Source: Diatrype stigma
Lineage: Eukaryota; Ascomycota; Sordariomycetes; Xylariales; Diatrypaceae
Direction of reading: 5' to 3'
Assembly: GCA_022225965.2 (NCBI GenBank)
Contig: JAKJXP020000054.1
Location: 62,001 to 126,000 of the forward strand
Length of the DNA: 64,000 nt
Each line of letters opens with the position of its first letter. The stretch's first letter is position 1. Shown one piece after another: positions 46,917 through 59,600 of this stretch. The translations under genes and the position numbers were made by a program. The notes under the pieces are model-generated. The model searched no databases and had not been told where the DNA came from. It saw nothing but the letters and a program-made list of their open reading frames with translations.

Positions 46917-49142
46917 CTAGCGCAGATACCGCGCGCCCGGGCGGTCGTAGACGATCTCGCGCTCGACGATGCGCTCGTCGTCGACCTTGTCCCAGCCGAA
47001 GGCGGCGCGGCGTGAGCCCGTAGAGTGCGAGTGGCCGTGCGACGCGTGCAGGTGCGAGTTGTGCCGGTCCCAGCTGTCGCGGTACTCGCGCTCCCACTCG
47101 ACCTCGCGGGCGCGCCGGCGGCGCTGCGACCGCCGGATCTCGTCCGACAGGTTGACGAGCTCCACGACGTCCTCCTGTTTTCCGTTCCCGTCTGGTTAGC
47201 AAAATAACTACTTTTTGGTTTGTTTTTTTGTTTTGTGTGGGTGGCTGGCTAATTGCACGATACGAGGAGCACGCACAGGGCAACGGAGGGCAAGATGGGA
47301 TGGGATGGGATGAAAATGAAGGGAGGAGGGGGGAAAGACAGGAACCGAAAAAAAAAAAAGAACTCATAAAAGAGCAAAGAAGAAGACAACTTACATAGCG
47401 CAGATACTCCATGACGTAAAAGAAGTACTCGGTCTCCTCGTACTGGTAGCCGCGCTGCTCGATGGCCTCGCGCATGACGAGATCCTTCGTGATCTCGGTC
47501 CACATCTCGCGGCTGGCGCGCTTCGGCGGCGGCGGCCGCGACGACTCGCGGATCGAGATCCGTTTATCGCGGATCTCCTCGATCTCGACGTCGCGCTCGC
47601 GGTCGCGCGACCGCCCGCGGTCCCGGTCCTTGGAGTCGTAGATCTGCACGCTGAAGCGCTCGCTGCGATCCCTCTCGCGCTCGGGAGGCGCGGGCGCATC
47701 GCTGACGGGCGTCCCGGGGCTGCTGATCAGCGGGGCGCCGCCGTCGCGCTCGGGGACGAACTTGGAGCGCCGCACGCCGTTGTACCGCTGCCAGGTGACC
47801 TCGGCGCCGCCGCCGCCGACGCCGTCCATCTTGACGCGCTCGGTGCCGGGCGGCACGTCGACGATGGTCCAGTCGCGGGTGGCGCCGTTCCAGGCCTCGC
47901 CCATGCGGGCGCGGGAGTCGATCTTGCCCGTGATGTACTCGGCCTCCTCGTCCCAGTCGTGGTGGTGGTCGCCGCGGCGCTGCTGCCGGGCCTCCGAGTG
48001 CGCGCGGCGCCGCGTCGTCTCGGCGATGGCGAGCCGGTCCCGGTCGTTCGTGCGGATCACGATCTCGTCGTCGTCGTACGAGGGGCGCGCCTGCGGCCGG
48101 GGCCGCACCGGCGCCGGTCGCGAGTTCGACCGCGTGTGCGTGTGCCGCACGTCGATGTCCGTCTCGCCCCGCGAGCGGCGGATGTCGATGTCCGTCTCGC
48201 ACTGCTCCCTGGTGGGCTCTCTGGTGGGGCGCGGGGTTCGCGGTGCGGGAGGCGGTGTTGGCGGCCTTGCTCGCTCGATGCCTGGGAGGGGTTTGTTAGT
48301 GATGAGAATGAAAGAGAATGGAAATAGAATGGGACATGGGACACAGGATATGGGAGATTGGAAATGGGGAAAATGGAAATATGAGAAGATGGAAGAGAAA
48401 AAGACAAAAGTCTTCAAATAATCATGTGCTAACTTTTGGTCTCCCTCTCTCTGGCAGTGGTGAAGAACTTACCATGGTCGATATCGCGGTAATGTGTGAT
48501 GACCTCCCGCTCGATCGTGGGGCCCTTGATGACGGGCGGCGCCGGTGGGGGCGGAGGCGGTGACGGGCTAGGGCTGGGCGAGGGTGCCCGTTCCCTCTCC
48601 ATCATGATGCGGATGCGTTCGTGCTCCCGCTCGGGGGTCGGGGACCTCGGCCTCCGGCGCTCGATGACGCGGGTGTCGACGTCGACGCGCACGTCGCGGT
48701 CGCGCTGCGGCGGCGGGGACGGCGTCCGCTCGACGTACCGGGGGCGCGGGGTGGCGCGAGACATGGGCCGGGGCGGGGGGCTGACGCTCCGGCGCCGCTC
48801 GACGTAGCGAATGGGGCTGGGGCTGCGGGGCCTCCGGCGGTCGACGGTCTCGACCTCCCTCTGCCGCAGCACCAGCGGGCCGGCCTCGGTCTTCTTGTTG
48901 TCCTCGCGGAGGAAGGCCGGGATGCGGTCGCTCCGGTCCCGCTCCCGGTCGCCGCCGCGGATGTGGATGTCGAGGTCGTCCTCGTACTCCCTCACGGCGG
49001 TGGTGGCGGGCCGGCGTATGGGGCTGCTGCGGCGCTGCCTCTCGTAGATGTCGACGTCATCGTGCTCGCGATACGCCGGCCTCCGAGGGTGGAAGTCTCG
49101 GTCGTCTAGGTCGCTGCGACTCGAGCGACCGTAGGCAGACAT
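46917..49142 (-). CDS. DUF8035-like Arg/Pro/Ser-rich fungal protein
   Basis: Exons 49142..48473, 48281..47395 and 47174..46917 (670+887+258 nt) give 604 aa with matching phases. The first two thirds are disordered with many RD, RR, RSPSP and PPP runs, reminiscent of SR-type RNA-associated proteins (for example RRRPRSPSPIRYVERRRS). A basic/acidic middle (IRTNDRDRLAIAETTRRR) follows. The conserved C-terminal domain contains WTEITKDLVMREAIE, the Tyr-rich YQYEETEYFFYVMEYLRY, and EDVVELVNLSDEIRR just across intron 2, the pattern I associate with the DUF8035 family of filamentous ascomycetes. Function unknown. Introns (191 and 220 nt) are longer and more purine-rich than others here. Confidence 0.8.
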
Positions 49143-50559
49143 GGCGAGAGGCTGTTATATGCTTGACGATTCAGGCTCTCGAAACAAGTGTAATTGTAAT
49201 TGATGTTTGTTTGTATTTTGAAGTGGTGGCACAAGACGGCAACGGGTGGGTAGCAGTCAATTGAGGCCAGTGAGGCTTTACAAGCGACACCTTTTCCCTG
49301 TGCTCCGTGGCGGGGTAAGTTGGATGGGACGGTACGTGAGACAGAAGACGATCGACGCTTGCTTAGGGTGATAGCGTGATCTGTGGTCTGTGGTCTGTGA
49401 TCTGTGTCTCCCTGACTAACGAGGCTCGCTTCACTAATGAGGCTCACTTCACTACTGGGAATTCTCTCGGATGATGGATGATGTTGAGGAAGGAGAACTC
49501 GCCACCAGAGCACGGCGTCAGGAAGCAGATGGTTGTTGTATGTAGCGAGGAAGTTGGGATTTAGCGGGAAAAGAGGACAGAGGTAATACAGGAAAGGCGG
49601 TATGGGTGCGGTATGGGTGCGGTATGTATGGTATGACTGATGACTTAAGGCAGGCAGAATTCAGACTCAAGCGGGAGGATCAGGGGATTGAATTTCCTGG
49701 ACGGGGTTTTACAGCGCAGGGTCTGATCCTGTTTATTGGGACTCGGGAACTTGGGAAACTTGAGAACGGGAACTGGAACGGGGACTGGGACTGATGAGAC
49801 CAGGACTTGTAGTATCGGGTGCCAGAACAAACAGTATAGTATGCTAGATCTTTCTTCGATGGGCTCTAACTGGGGCGTGATCCGTATAGGCTAGATAAAA
49901 CGTACGTCGTCATGTCACAGGAGCTGATACTTGGAACTTGGGGGGGAAGACGAAGGTGGGGTGGGCGGTGGGAGAGGGGAGGGGGGAGGGGGGCCGTAAT
50001 GCTCAATGTTCCAATGGTCTCGATATTATCCCGTTACGGGCATGCCATGCCATATATCTACCTACTACCTAGGAGGTATACATAAATCTGTACATGCTAT
50101 ACACAGTCGCTACACTACACCAGGATGTACTCGGTGACTATTGAGGCTATGGGCGATGTGGAGGGGTTGTTGGCTTATTCACGGGCAGGTAGCTTAGCTG
50201 GAGAACCTAGCTGCGCCAGTTCTGTCGCCAATCATGTATGCGTGCACAGCCGAGAAGGAGAAGCCAAGCATCATAGCCGGGTTAGATGCATGAAGAGACA
50301 GTAGCTATGTAGATGGTGAGTTCGGAATGAACGTTTCTAAACGTACCTATATTGGGGATTTCACGAACGATATTGTGAGAGTCCCCGCAAAGCCACAGAA
50401 GAACGGTCTCGTCTTGCACATTGGGAGGATGAACGGGATGAACAGTCAGTTGTCTCTGAGCGCTCGGTCTCAGTGGTGAAGGGGTGGCCGCGCGTGATGA
50501 ATACATGTATCTCGTGAGATTGAGGGGCTTTCTCATGTGGGAGTGGGACGCTAAGTACC

Positions 50560-50602
50560 TCCCTCCCTGCTCCCTCCCTGCTCCCTCCCTGCCTCCCTCC
50601 TA
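50560..50602. repeat. CTCCCTCCCTG tandem repeat
   Basis: Three to four units of CTCCCTCCCTG and variants, a pyrimidine-only run. Confidence 0.7.
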
Positions 50603-51602
50603 ACCCTCCCTCCTAATAGTGACTAGCTGCTAGTTTAGCAACAGGCTGCTAGAGGCTGCTAGAGCTACCTAGTAGAACGTCCAACGTTGGCTGTGTGGGC
50701 AAGCTTGGTGGGCATAATTGTGCAAGAGGGACATGGGCATTGGGGAGTTGGGACATGGGGAGAAGGCAGCCGAATAGCGAGGCGCAGCGGGGGAGGCTTC
50801 TCGAAAGCTGACCGGCAAAGTTATCCATGGAGAGTCCATAAGACTCCATAGAGACTGTAGCGTGACTACCTGGCCTGACTTATCATTGCGCATTTGCCTC
50901 CAGGCTCTCACTGCATTTCCATCTCCCTGTTGCATGTGCACTTACTCGCATACAAACACGAAATGTGCGTATGCATCTACACCGACGGGCAAATAGCGAA
51001 TACTGACGAGTACCAGAAACTTCGGGATTTAGAGGTAGGCCGTCGCCTCTTTCCGTCGGCCGCTGATACTTCGCTGTTGAGGAATGGATGTATAATGGCC
51101 TGAGAGTCGCATACTATCGCATGCTACTAGAACCTCGGCGCAGGAGGATGTAGGTACCGACATGACATAACCATAACATATAACACATAACACATAACAC
51201 GTATACGAAGGATCCGCTCCTCTGTCTGTCGTTTGCAGAACGAGAGTTCAAGAGACTGCAGGTTCGTTGATCATGCACGAGCGAACAGAACACCTTGTTC
51301 TTGCTCTTCCCCGTATTCTGGTTGGGAGGGGGGGAAGAAGCGGTCCACCGTTTCTCGTTTCTCGTTTCTCGTTGCTTGTTTTCTTCCTTTTCCTCCTGTC
51401 CCTCTTCTTGCTGCTTGCCGTAGTCTAGATGACGACGGATAACTATGATGAAACGATTTCGGGCATGGGCAATGAGATGGGATAGGATGGGATGCGAATG
51501 AATGACGGAGACCAGACGGATTTGGGCTGGACTGACGCAATTGTGCAGGTGGGATGAAATTTCCAGTCGATTCCCAGCCTCTTTTCTAGCCTAGCAGCCC
51601 TA

Positions 51603-51655
51603 ACGTTTTCCACCCCCTTCCGGGACACACTAGGATCTGGGACGGCCCCATTTCT
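51603..51655 (+). repeat. Left terminal inverted repeat of the MITE-like element
   Basis: 53 bases, matching 51859-51911 inverted with two mismatches. Confidence 0.9.
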
Positions 51656-51858
51656 CAAATGAGGGATAAAAGGATATATCGACATAACCGATATTACCAT
51701 AACCATATATAGCCCTTTTCTGCCTTAAATCTTCGAATTAAATTTTGTGAAATTTTCCCTACATAAAGCTTTATGTAATTAAGTCATATATGAGGTTGCA
51801 CGTATTTCCGAGCAGTGTCGGTGAAGTTATGAATTTTTAAAGTTGGTATTACTATATA

Positions 51859-51911
51859 AGAAATGGGGGCGTCCCAGATCCTAGTGTGTCCCGAAAGGGG
51901 GTGGAAAACGT
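51859..51911 (-). repeat. Right terminal inverted repeat of the MITE-like element
   Basis: 53 bases, inverted copy of 51603-51655. Confidence 0.9.
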
Positions 51912-52081
51912 TAATGTTTCTCCTGCTTTCTCTACCGGTCCTCCCTATAGGCTCGGTTGGGTAGTTAGCAGTGGCAGTCTGGCAGTCAATTTGGCAGTCT
52001 TGTCTCGTCTCGTAGTGGTAGTGTCGGGTGCTTCCAATGGTGAATGTCTGGTGGAATGTCTGGTGGCTGGGCGACTATTTG

Positions 52082-52091
52082 TACCTAGGTA
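52082..52091. repeat. TACCTAGGTA palindrome
   Basis: Exact copy, 171 bases right of the MITE-like element. Confidence 0.9.
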
Positions 52092-52138
52092 AATACTATA
52101 TGTATGTGCATTAGCCGGCACATTAGCAGGGACATTAG

Positions 52139-52210
52139 TACATACATACACACATACATACACACATACATACATACCTACTACATACCTACATACACAC
52201 ACATACACAC
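52139..52210. repeat. CATA/CACA microsatellite
   Basis: About 70 bases of CATACATACACA and related units. Confidence 0.85.
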
Positions 52211-52501
52211 TAGCCGAACTCAGCAGCAGGGATAAACTTCAACAGCAGGGGTGGGATCTTGGAATAACATGGCCGGGGCCCGGAGCTGAGGGAGGGACCT
52301 TAAGGTTCTCGAGCCTCTCCGATCTCGAGCCTCCCTTGTTGGGAACTGGCAGTCAATACATATTAACTGACTAACTTTAACTACCTCGGCGGCTGTTTGC
52401 ACAAGCTAATCCGCTTCTTGCATGAACTCCCATCCGTCCCATATTTCGAACAGCATTGTTCCTGTCTGGTTGGGCATCTTCGATCCTTCGTATACATAAA
52501 A

Positions 52502-52513
52502 ATACCTAGGTAT
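52502..52513. repeat. ATACCTAGGTAT palindrome
   Basis: 12-base perfect palindrome containing the same core. Confidence 0.9.
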
Positions 52514-54314
52514 GTGTCCTGACTGTCCCGACTGCTGGTTTGCCCGTGAAGCGCCGAAGCATGTATTCAGAGGCAAAAGCAGAGGTAGACTAGGTATGTA
52601 CTACATAGTATAGGGTTGGGTAGAATTAACACAGAGACGGGCAAGGATGGGGTAGGATTCAGGCAGGATCCAATTCTTCTGTCTTCCTCCTCCTCTTGAC
52701 GGGGTCTCGACGGCCTTACCCATCCTATCAGCTGCCTACCATCGACTCGGCCTAACAGCAGAACAGTGGATACGATTACTATCACTTCGTACGCACATGA
52801 AGCACGACACGGCAGCACGGGCACAGCGCCATGGCAATAAGTATGACAAACAACGCCGGAACATGAGCTGGTTGGCCTTCGTCTTTCCATTCTGATGTTT
52901 CATCAGGCTGTTTAGTTGATCCTCGGGCGATGGACGATGGCTCACTCAACAAACCGATTTCTACCCAATTTTGGCCACAAGGCATCATCATGGCTGTGTG
53001 TATATGGATAGCAAGCAGGTAGGCAGGCAGTCAGTTGCGAGCTTCCACTCACTCAGTCCGTTATGACGTCCTTTAGGTTTCGCGCCGTCCGAAAATGTGT
53101 AGCGAAACGGACCGCCCCGGGCCTCCCCGCAACCGGCACGTTTGTTGGTCCTATCCTATCCATCGGCCGGTACTTTAAATTCCTTAAATACGTCGCCCTG
53201 GAGCTTAATTTTATGGGTTGCTTATACGTAAACAGGTACCTAGCTCGGGGAACGAGTCATGTATGTGATTCTGAATGTATTTACATGCATATTTATGCTC
53301 TAGTAGTCTGGTATTGCTTTCAGAGGAAGTGTTCGTAAGTCTAACCGGCGTCCCCGACATCCATGCGGTCCACGTGGATTCACAGCTTCACAGCCCGCCA
53401 CCTCCGGTAGACTAATTTATTAAGCCGCCCGGCTCGCACTGCCGCACTGCGAGCCTCGCAATGAAGGCTGTCGAGCTACCTTACCAACATATTGCAAGAT
53501 GGTGAAGAGCGAGAACGGCTGATATCTTTCGCTGCCGAACGTTGTCTCACGAGGGCCGTGCTTCCGGATCGAAAAGTTGCTACTAGGACATTGATTATCT
53601 ACCCACATAGTAAGAAAGCCACGTAAACATTGCCTGGGGAGCGATATCATGACCAACAACCGCTGCTATAGGTCCACGATATGGGTATTCGTATGCATGT
53701 ATTCAAAGGAAGGAAGCAGCTCACTTGCTAAAAAGGGAGTGAGCTGTGGGTTACAAGCGCCGCGAGAAAGAAAGAAGAAATGAACAAACATTAAAGAATT
53801 TCGATGATGGCTAAGTTTAATATACGTTGAGCTCCAGCGACCTACCGTAGCATATATACAATTGTAAACCGCGATAGGCCGGCCATCTTCTGCCATTCTG
53901 CCAACGCCCACTAACTACACAGTCATTCATAACTCATAGAGACAGAAGCGGAAGCTGAGAGACGGCGGGGAAACTCGCAGTCAGACACGGCGTCACCTGG
54001 GTAGACAATTCCAGTCCCAATTCATTCCCACGGATATGGATATCGGAGATGTCGGATCGCCTGAGACCTGGGATGTTGTTGTTCGTCAACATCCGAATTC
54101 AAGGCCGGGGCTTATGACAAATACAATCCCAACCTTTACATAGTAGTTTTTCGTTCTAGACGGCATTGCGCCGCCATACCTGAAGTACAAATATTAAACA
54201 TTAGGCAATAAGGGCCATCGTTCGTGAGTCCGGCTGGATACACCATCTGCCACCGCCCGCCTACGTAGTTAGTTAGTATACACAGGTAGTCAATTAAGCA
54301 CCGTACCCAGCACC

Positions 54315-55451
54315 TCAGCGCCTAGCCCTCTTCCACCTGGTCCTCCCCGCCTTCTTCTCCTCGCCATCCTCGCTCTCCTCCCCCTCCCCACCTTCCTCCT
54401 CCTCAGCGCGCCGCCTCGCCGCCATGCGCTTGCGCTTCTCGGGACTGACGCCGTGCTCGAGGATGTGGAAGAACTCCTCTTCACTAATAGTCTCGAGCTC
54501 CTTCTCGTTGATCTCGCGCAACTTCTTGGGGCCGGCCCGCAGGCCCACGACCACGTAGTCGGTCTCCTCGAGCTTGGTCACCACCTCGGCCCCGTACCGC
54601 GCCGCCGTCGCCAGCGACGTCCGCCGGTCCATCGTCTCGAACGTCCCCGTGAACAGCAGCTTCAGGCCCCGCAGGCAGTTCGGCTTGCCCTCCGGGATCT
54701 GCTTCCGGTACGTCGCCGCTTGCACCGCCGTCTTGGGCACTGCTGCTGCTGCTGCCTTGCCCTTGCCCTTGCCCTTGCCGGAGGCAGAAGCCGAGGATGT
54801 GGCTGCGGCTTTGGAGCCTGACGCAAGCCTCCTGGGACGCTTCGCGGCCGGCTTTGTGTCTTCTTCCTCCCCCTCCTCCTTTTCGTCGTCGTTGTCACCA
54901 CCATCATCATCAGAAACCTGTTCCGACTTGACCCTACCCCCACCCCCACCCCCACCCGCCGTTCCCCTTGCCCTCTTCCCCCGCGTCGTCTCCCCACCAG
55001 CCGCAGCCGCGCCAGCAATGACCTCGGACCCCTCGACGCAGAAGACGCGGACGACAGCGGCCTCGTGGGCCTTCTTCCAGGCGAGGCGGCCGTTATACAA
55101 GCCGACGTCGCCGCACTCCTGGTCGGGGTTATGCTCGAAGTCGAAGGCCTCGTCGACGTCGCCGCCGATCTCGTCGAGCAGCTCGGCGTGGCGGACCATG
55201 AGGCGGCGCGCGGCCGCGTTGGCCGCCGCCGCCGTCGCGTACACCTCGGGCGGCCGCAGGCCCTCCAGCCAGTACTGGTCGTCCCAGATGTACGACGTGA
55301 CGACGTACAGCGACCCTGGCGGCGCGGGGGGCGGCGGCACCGTGTCGCCCTTGGTCATCCCCGCGCCCGGCCGGTTGGTCGGGTGCAGGCTCGTGCTGGT
55401 GGGCATGAGGTCCTCGGTGGGGAGGACCATGTTGCGTATCCTTGAAAACAT
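54315..55451 (-). CDS. BRCT-domain protein
   Basis: Single exon; 378 aa from MFSRIRNMVLPTEDL at 55451. The frame is open to 55547, but those codons are mostly a His-Thr microsatellite. The conserved N-terminal part (SLYVVTSYIWDDQYWLEG...DVGLYNGRLAWKKAHEAAVV) is a small unnamed domain. It is followed by a long acidic/basic linker with Gly and Lys runs and nuclear-localisation-like KRPRR. A single BRCT domain follows: LRGLKLLFTGTFETMDR, AARYGAEVVTKLEETDYVVVG, and the ISEEEFFHILEHG end helix, closest in form to the RFC1/DNA ligase type of BRCT. The C-terminus is Glu-rich then basic. A nuclear role at DNA ends or in repair is likely; the exact protein is not recognised. Confidence 0.82.
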   Translation of the reverse strand: MFSRIRNMVLPTEDLMPTSTSLHPTNRPGAGMTKGDTVPPPPAPPGSLYVVTSYIWDDQYWLEGLRPPEVYATAAAANAAARRLMVRHAELLDEIGGDVDEAFDFEHNPDQECGDVGLYNGRLAWKKAHEAAVVRVFCVEGSEVIAGAAAAGGETTRGKRARGTAGGGGGGGRVKSEQVSDDDGGDNDDEKEEGEEEDTKPAAKRPRRLASGSKAAATSSASASGKGKGKGKAAAAAVPKTAVQAATYRKQIPEGKPNCLRGLKLLFTGTFETMDRRTSLATAARYGAEVVTKLEETDYVVVGLRAGPKKLREINEKELETISEEEFFHILEHGVSPEKRKRMAARRRAEEEEGGEGEESEDGEEKKAGRTRWKRARR

Positions 55452-56612
55452 GTGTTGTGTTATACCTATGTCGTGTGTGTGTGTATGTGTGCGTGTGTGT
55501 TCGTGGACAATAAGTGGAATGATGGCAGACTGAGTGGGTGAGTGCAAGAGAGGTCAGATCCTATTGAGGGATCTTTGCTACGCGTAGCGCATTTAATCAC
55601 AAGGTGGATGGATGGATGGATGGATGGATGGATGGATGATTGGGTCGTATTAATACAAAGTTTGCTGCGCCATGATGATTGATGTCAGGAGCTTCCCTCG
55701 GACCCCGATCCCGAGGTTTCGCTTGAATCTTGTTCGCGTCTGGTGGCGTTAGTTCGTCGATGTCGGGTAGGCGCGTATAGCGGCGCCAAGACTTGCTGTT
55801 GCCTGGAGCGAGCTCGAGCTTGAGCTAGGCAGACGTGACCCCCTGCCGTTGTCCGACCGGCCCAGACTCGATGTGATTTTTTCATGACGGGGTTTCACTA
55901 AATTGGAAACAGGAACATATCGGATACGGTAGGATATATATCAATCATATGACGAAATCGGGTTGCAGGAAAAACCCCTTACTGCTCTCAAGAAAGGCCC
56001 GTACAAGCGACACAATGATGCCAATATCTATAGTAATGATGAGTGGACCCGGAGGCGGCATCGGACGCCGGGCCCCGTTGACAGTGGGGCTTTCGGTATC
56101 GGCTCCGGTCGAGTAGAAACTCAATCAACCAGATCATGTCAGATTGTGATCACTGTCAGAAATATGGCGGCCGTTCTACTTCTATCCATCCAGCCGTGAA
56201 CCCACGTATCTGAGTCACCATATCCCATACGTAGTAGCTTAACTGGTCCTTGCTTTATCTGTTCATTCAAGTAGCAGGTATTATTTGTAGACACCGCGCT
56301 CGTGCAAACCCCTCCTCACCCCCTTTCTATCCCAAACGTAAGCCAATGTCATGCGAAAACATGATTCCCCGTCTAGGAAGTACTACAATACATACATAGA
56401 AACATGCATACCCACATGTGTGCTTGCTTACCCCCTTCTCCTTTCCACGGTCATCTAGCTAGGCAGCCAGCCCGTCATGATATCTACTTAAGTACTTATA
56501 CTCCCCCTTGACCCGATGCACAGCATCTGACAAAACAAAACCAACCAACCCACCCACCGCCTGCCTGTCCCTGCGTTCATAACATAACAACAAATTCAAC
56601 AACCTAACCTAC
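55452..56612. other. Intergenic, no gene seen
   Basis: BRCT-gene promoter, including a TGTGTG repeat (about 55478-55500) and a GGAT microsatellite (55605-55638), then the 3' flank of EMC1. No credible ORF. Confidence 0.6.
55605..55638. repeat. GGAT microsatellite
   Basis: Eight tandem TGGA units. Confidence 0.9.
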
Positions 56613-59600
56613 CTACGTAGTACCACCCCACCGCGTATTGATCTGCTTTTTCCTGACCTGCACACACAACATTGGTTAGCATCTAGCACATGAACCCAAA
56701 GTCCCCCAAGAGGAATGAAACGTGAGGAGAGAAAGGCAGAAAACTCACCAAAGGCCCCAACGCCAAAACGCCCAACCCCAGCGCCCCAACCGTCGCAACA
56801 AGCGCCAGCTTATTGAACCCGTTGCCCAGGACATCGAACGCCATGCTAGGCGCCACGCGGGTTCCGAACACGTCGGGCCCGCCAAAAGCCAGCACTAGGC
56901 TCGTGCTCTCCAGCACGGCGGGGCTCGTGATGATCTTCGCCTTCACACCTTGACGCTTGTCGGAAAGAAGCACCTCCCAAGCATGCGACACGACCCATCG
57001 CGGATCGAGCTCGAGCGCGGGGCTGTAGCGCGCCAGCCCCTCCTCGAGCTCCTGGGGCGTGGGGTCGCGGCCGGCGGGGCGGCGGGGGTCGATCGCGGCG
57101 CGGGGGATGCCGACGACGGCGTGCAGGGCGGGGCTGTAGGCCAGCAGCAGGCGCGAGGCGATGCCCTGTCTCGTCTGGGAGGCCGTCAGGGCCGTGAGCG
57201 GGCCCCCCGGCAGGACGAAGGCCTTGGAAGCGACGGCGGGCAAGGGGGCGGCGCCCGCCGTGGGGTTGTCGATGGGCGCGAGGGAGGAGAAGTTGGAGGC
57301 GGTGTCGCCGAGGGGTCCGCGGTCGTTGGCGAGCTCGGACTCGTACAGGTCGGACACGACGAGCTGGTAGCCCTTCACGCTCTGGGACTTCTGCTGCTGC
57401 TGATACTGCTGCTGCGGGGACGACGAGGAAGAAGAAGAGGGCTCCCGCAGCGTGTATTCCCCGTAGAACGAGCACACGAACCAGTTCTCCGCGATGGTGC
57501 AGCTGATGTCCCTGGCGGGGTCGACGCCCTCGTGCGCGGCCGAGTGCAGCACCTGGCCGGACACGGTGTCGAGCAGGTAGACGGTGAGCAGCGACGCTGC
57601 GTTTTCGTCGTCCTCGCTGATGGTCGCTACGACGATCGTGTTCGGGTTCAGGTATTTGTACTTGACGCTGCGGTCGCCGAGGACGCGACCAATGGAGGCG
57701 ATGGGGTCGTGCGCCGGTCTGCTCGCGATCGTCGCGATTCTCTGGCCCCCGGGTGGCAGGAAGGTCCAGGCCGGCGTGGCGACGGCCTTGGCGCCCTTTC
57801 CGCCACCGACAACAAAAACAAGACCCTGGATACCGCCCTCAGGCGTCCGCGTAACGACCGTCTGCTTCTGGTTCGGGGCCCAAGCAGCAGGGACCTCGCT
57901 GACGCGCCCCCCGACGCCGATGGGGAGCAGCCAGGGGCCGGCACCTTCGCTGTCGACCAGGGCGGCGCCCTCGATAGGGGGAAACAGGCCTGCGGGGATC
58001 GACTCGACGGTACTGCCCGTGTCGGACTTGACGATAATGAACTCTCCGCTCGCGCCGCGCACCGTGACGAGACCCTTGGCGTCGTCGGCGTAGATGGCTC
58101 GCACGTCCCAGAAAGGGGTGACGACAGCCGGCGTCTCGGAGGCCTTCTTGCTCCAGACGATGCGGCCGTGGTTGCCCACGTCAAGGCCGTAGAGCTTGCC
58201 TCGCCGGGTGGCGAGCACGGCGAGCTTGTTGAACCCGAAGCTGTCGCGCGAGAGCACGTCACTGGTTTTGCCACTATCCGAACCGAGAACGCTGCTCAGG
58301 AGACGCCCGGGGATAGACTGCAGCCAGTTGGGGAGGTACTGCAGGTCGTCGATGTGGCGGTTGACGCGGTGGATGTAGGCCTGGAGCGGGTTGCTGTGGG
58401 CTTCGGCCTGCAGGGTCTTAGCCAGTTCTTCCGACTCGGGAATCTCCGCCCAGGTGGCCGCGACAGCGCCGCTCAAGCCTTCGGGACGCGTCCACTCGAT
58501 CTCCCCGTTCCGGATCAGCACCCAGTCGTCGGCGTCGTTCACGACCGCCGATCGGACCGCGTACGAGTCCTCCCCCTTCTTGATTACCTCGGACACGCCG
58601 TGTAGAGCTTGTAGTTTGCCCTTGTTGTCAACTGCTTGTCCCTTCTGCTGCTGCTGCAAAGACCAGCGGCTGAGAATGCCGTGCGACTGCGACGAGGTGA
58701 TGATGACCTCGTCAGAGCTGACACGAGTAAAGAAGACGTTCGCATTGATCGAGCTGGTGGAAAACGCGCCTTCCCCTTCCAAAAACGGCAGTTCATACGC
58801 CTTCGTGATAGCATTGCTCTTCAGGTCGATATGAAAAACATCTCCTTTATGACCCGTCTTCGTCCGGGTGTGGACCAGGAAATGCGGCGACGACTGGACC
58901 AGGTGCGGCGAGTGAATCTCGACGCTCGTCGCCCCGCTGACGAGAGGGAAGGCCTTGGTGGCCTTCGTGCCGAGCACGTTGACCTTCAGGGTGGTCAGGG
59001 CATTGTCGGTCCAGGCGACGATGGGCGCGGCCGAGTTGGCGCCGACGAACATGACGTCCCGCTCGCTCTGCACCTCGCCCTTGGTGCCGATGGGGATCTC
59101 GTCGAGCTTCTTGCCCGTCAGCGGGTCGAGCACGACGACCTTGAGGCCGTAGGAGAGCAGCGACCCGTGCAGCGTGACGACGAAGACCTTCTCGACGTTG
59201 GTGCTGACCTGCAGGGGCACGTCGCCGGTGATCTCGCGGTACTCCCACAGGACGCGGCCTTCAGTGCCGTGGATGCGGCGCGCGACGCTCGCCCCCTTCT
59301 CCTCGGCGTGCAGCGTGAGCACGTCCTTGTGGTCGTTCCCCGTCAGCTCCATGACCTCGAGGTCCTTGACCCGGCCGTGGAAGTCGAGCGACCAGACATT
59401 GCGGCCCGAGATGGCCTCCCACGACTGGACGGAGCCGCCCGAGGCGCTCGCCAGCCAAGGCTCGTCCTCGCCGGCCCGCAGGTGTGTGCTGCTGCCATCG
59501 CTGTCGTCGACGTCCAGCAGCTGCTGCCGCCATATCACCTCGCCATTGCTGGGGTTGACGGCACCGAGCACGCCGAGGTCGGTCAAGGTGTAGAGCAGGC

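Larger units (their letters stand above)
51603..51911. mobile_element. MITE-like element with 53-bp terminal inverted repeats
   Basis: Left repeat 51603-51655 and right repeat 51859-51911 are reverse complements with only two mismatches in 53 bases. They begin ACGTTTTCCACCCCC and end GGGGGTGGAAAACGT. Each outer end abuts TA (51601-51602 and 51912-51913), the target duplication of Tc1/mariner/pogo (Fot1-like) elements. The 203-base interior is AT-rich and has no coding capacity, so this would be a non-autonomous element moved by a transposase elsewhere. Low divergence between the repeats suggests recent activity. Confidence 0.85.
49143..54314. other. Long gene-poor region, 5.2 kb, with a MITE-like element and simple repeats
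   Basis: Only scattered short ORFs, none with a domain; 52567-52990 (-) has hydrophobic stretches but no credible gene model. Contents: promoter of the DUF8035-like gene; GGTATGGGTGC repeat (49599-49625); CTCCCTCCCTG repeats (about 50560-50600); GTTTCTC repeat (51351-51372); the MITE-like element; a CA/TA repeat; two TACCTAGGTA palindromes (52082-52091; 52503-52512); and a GC-rich island (53080-53160). Confidence 0.55.

Noticed and set aside
51603..51911. Hairpin as a candidate non-coding RNA precursor instead of a transposon
   Set aside because: The TA flanks at both exact ends and the identical outer termini are better explained by transposition. Transcription data could revise this.
52139..52210. 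Repeated units considered as a CRISPR-like array
   Set aside because: Plain CATA/CACA microsatellite without spacers in a eukaryotic genome.
52567..52991. Minus-strand ORFs with hydrophobic stretches
   Set aside because: Three overlapping frames are open at once, none with coherent coding composition or splice partners.
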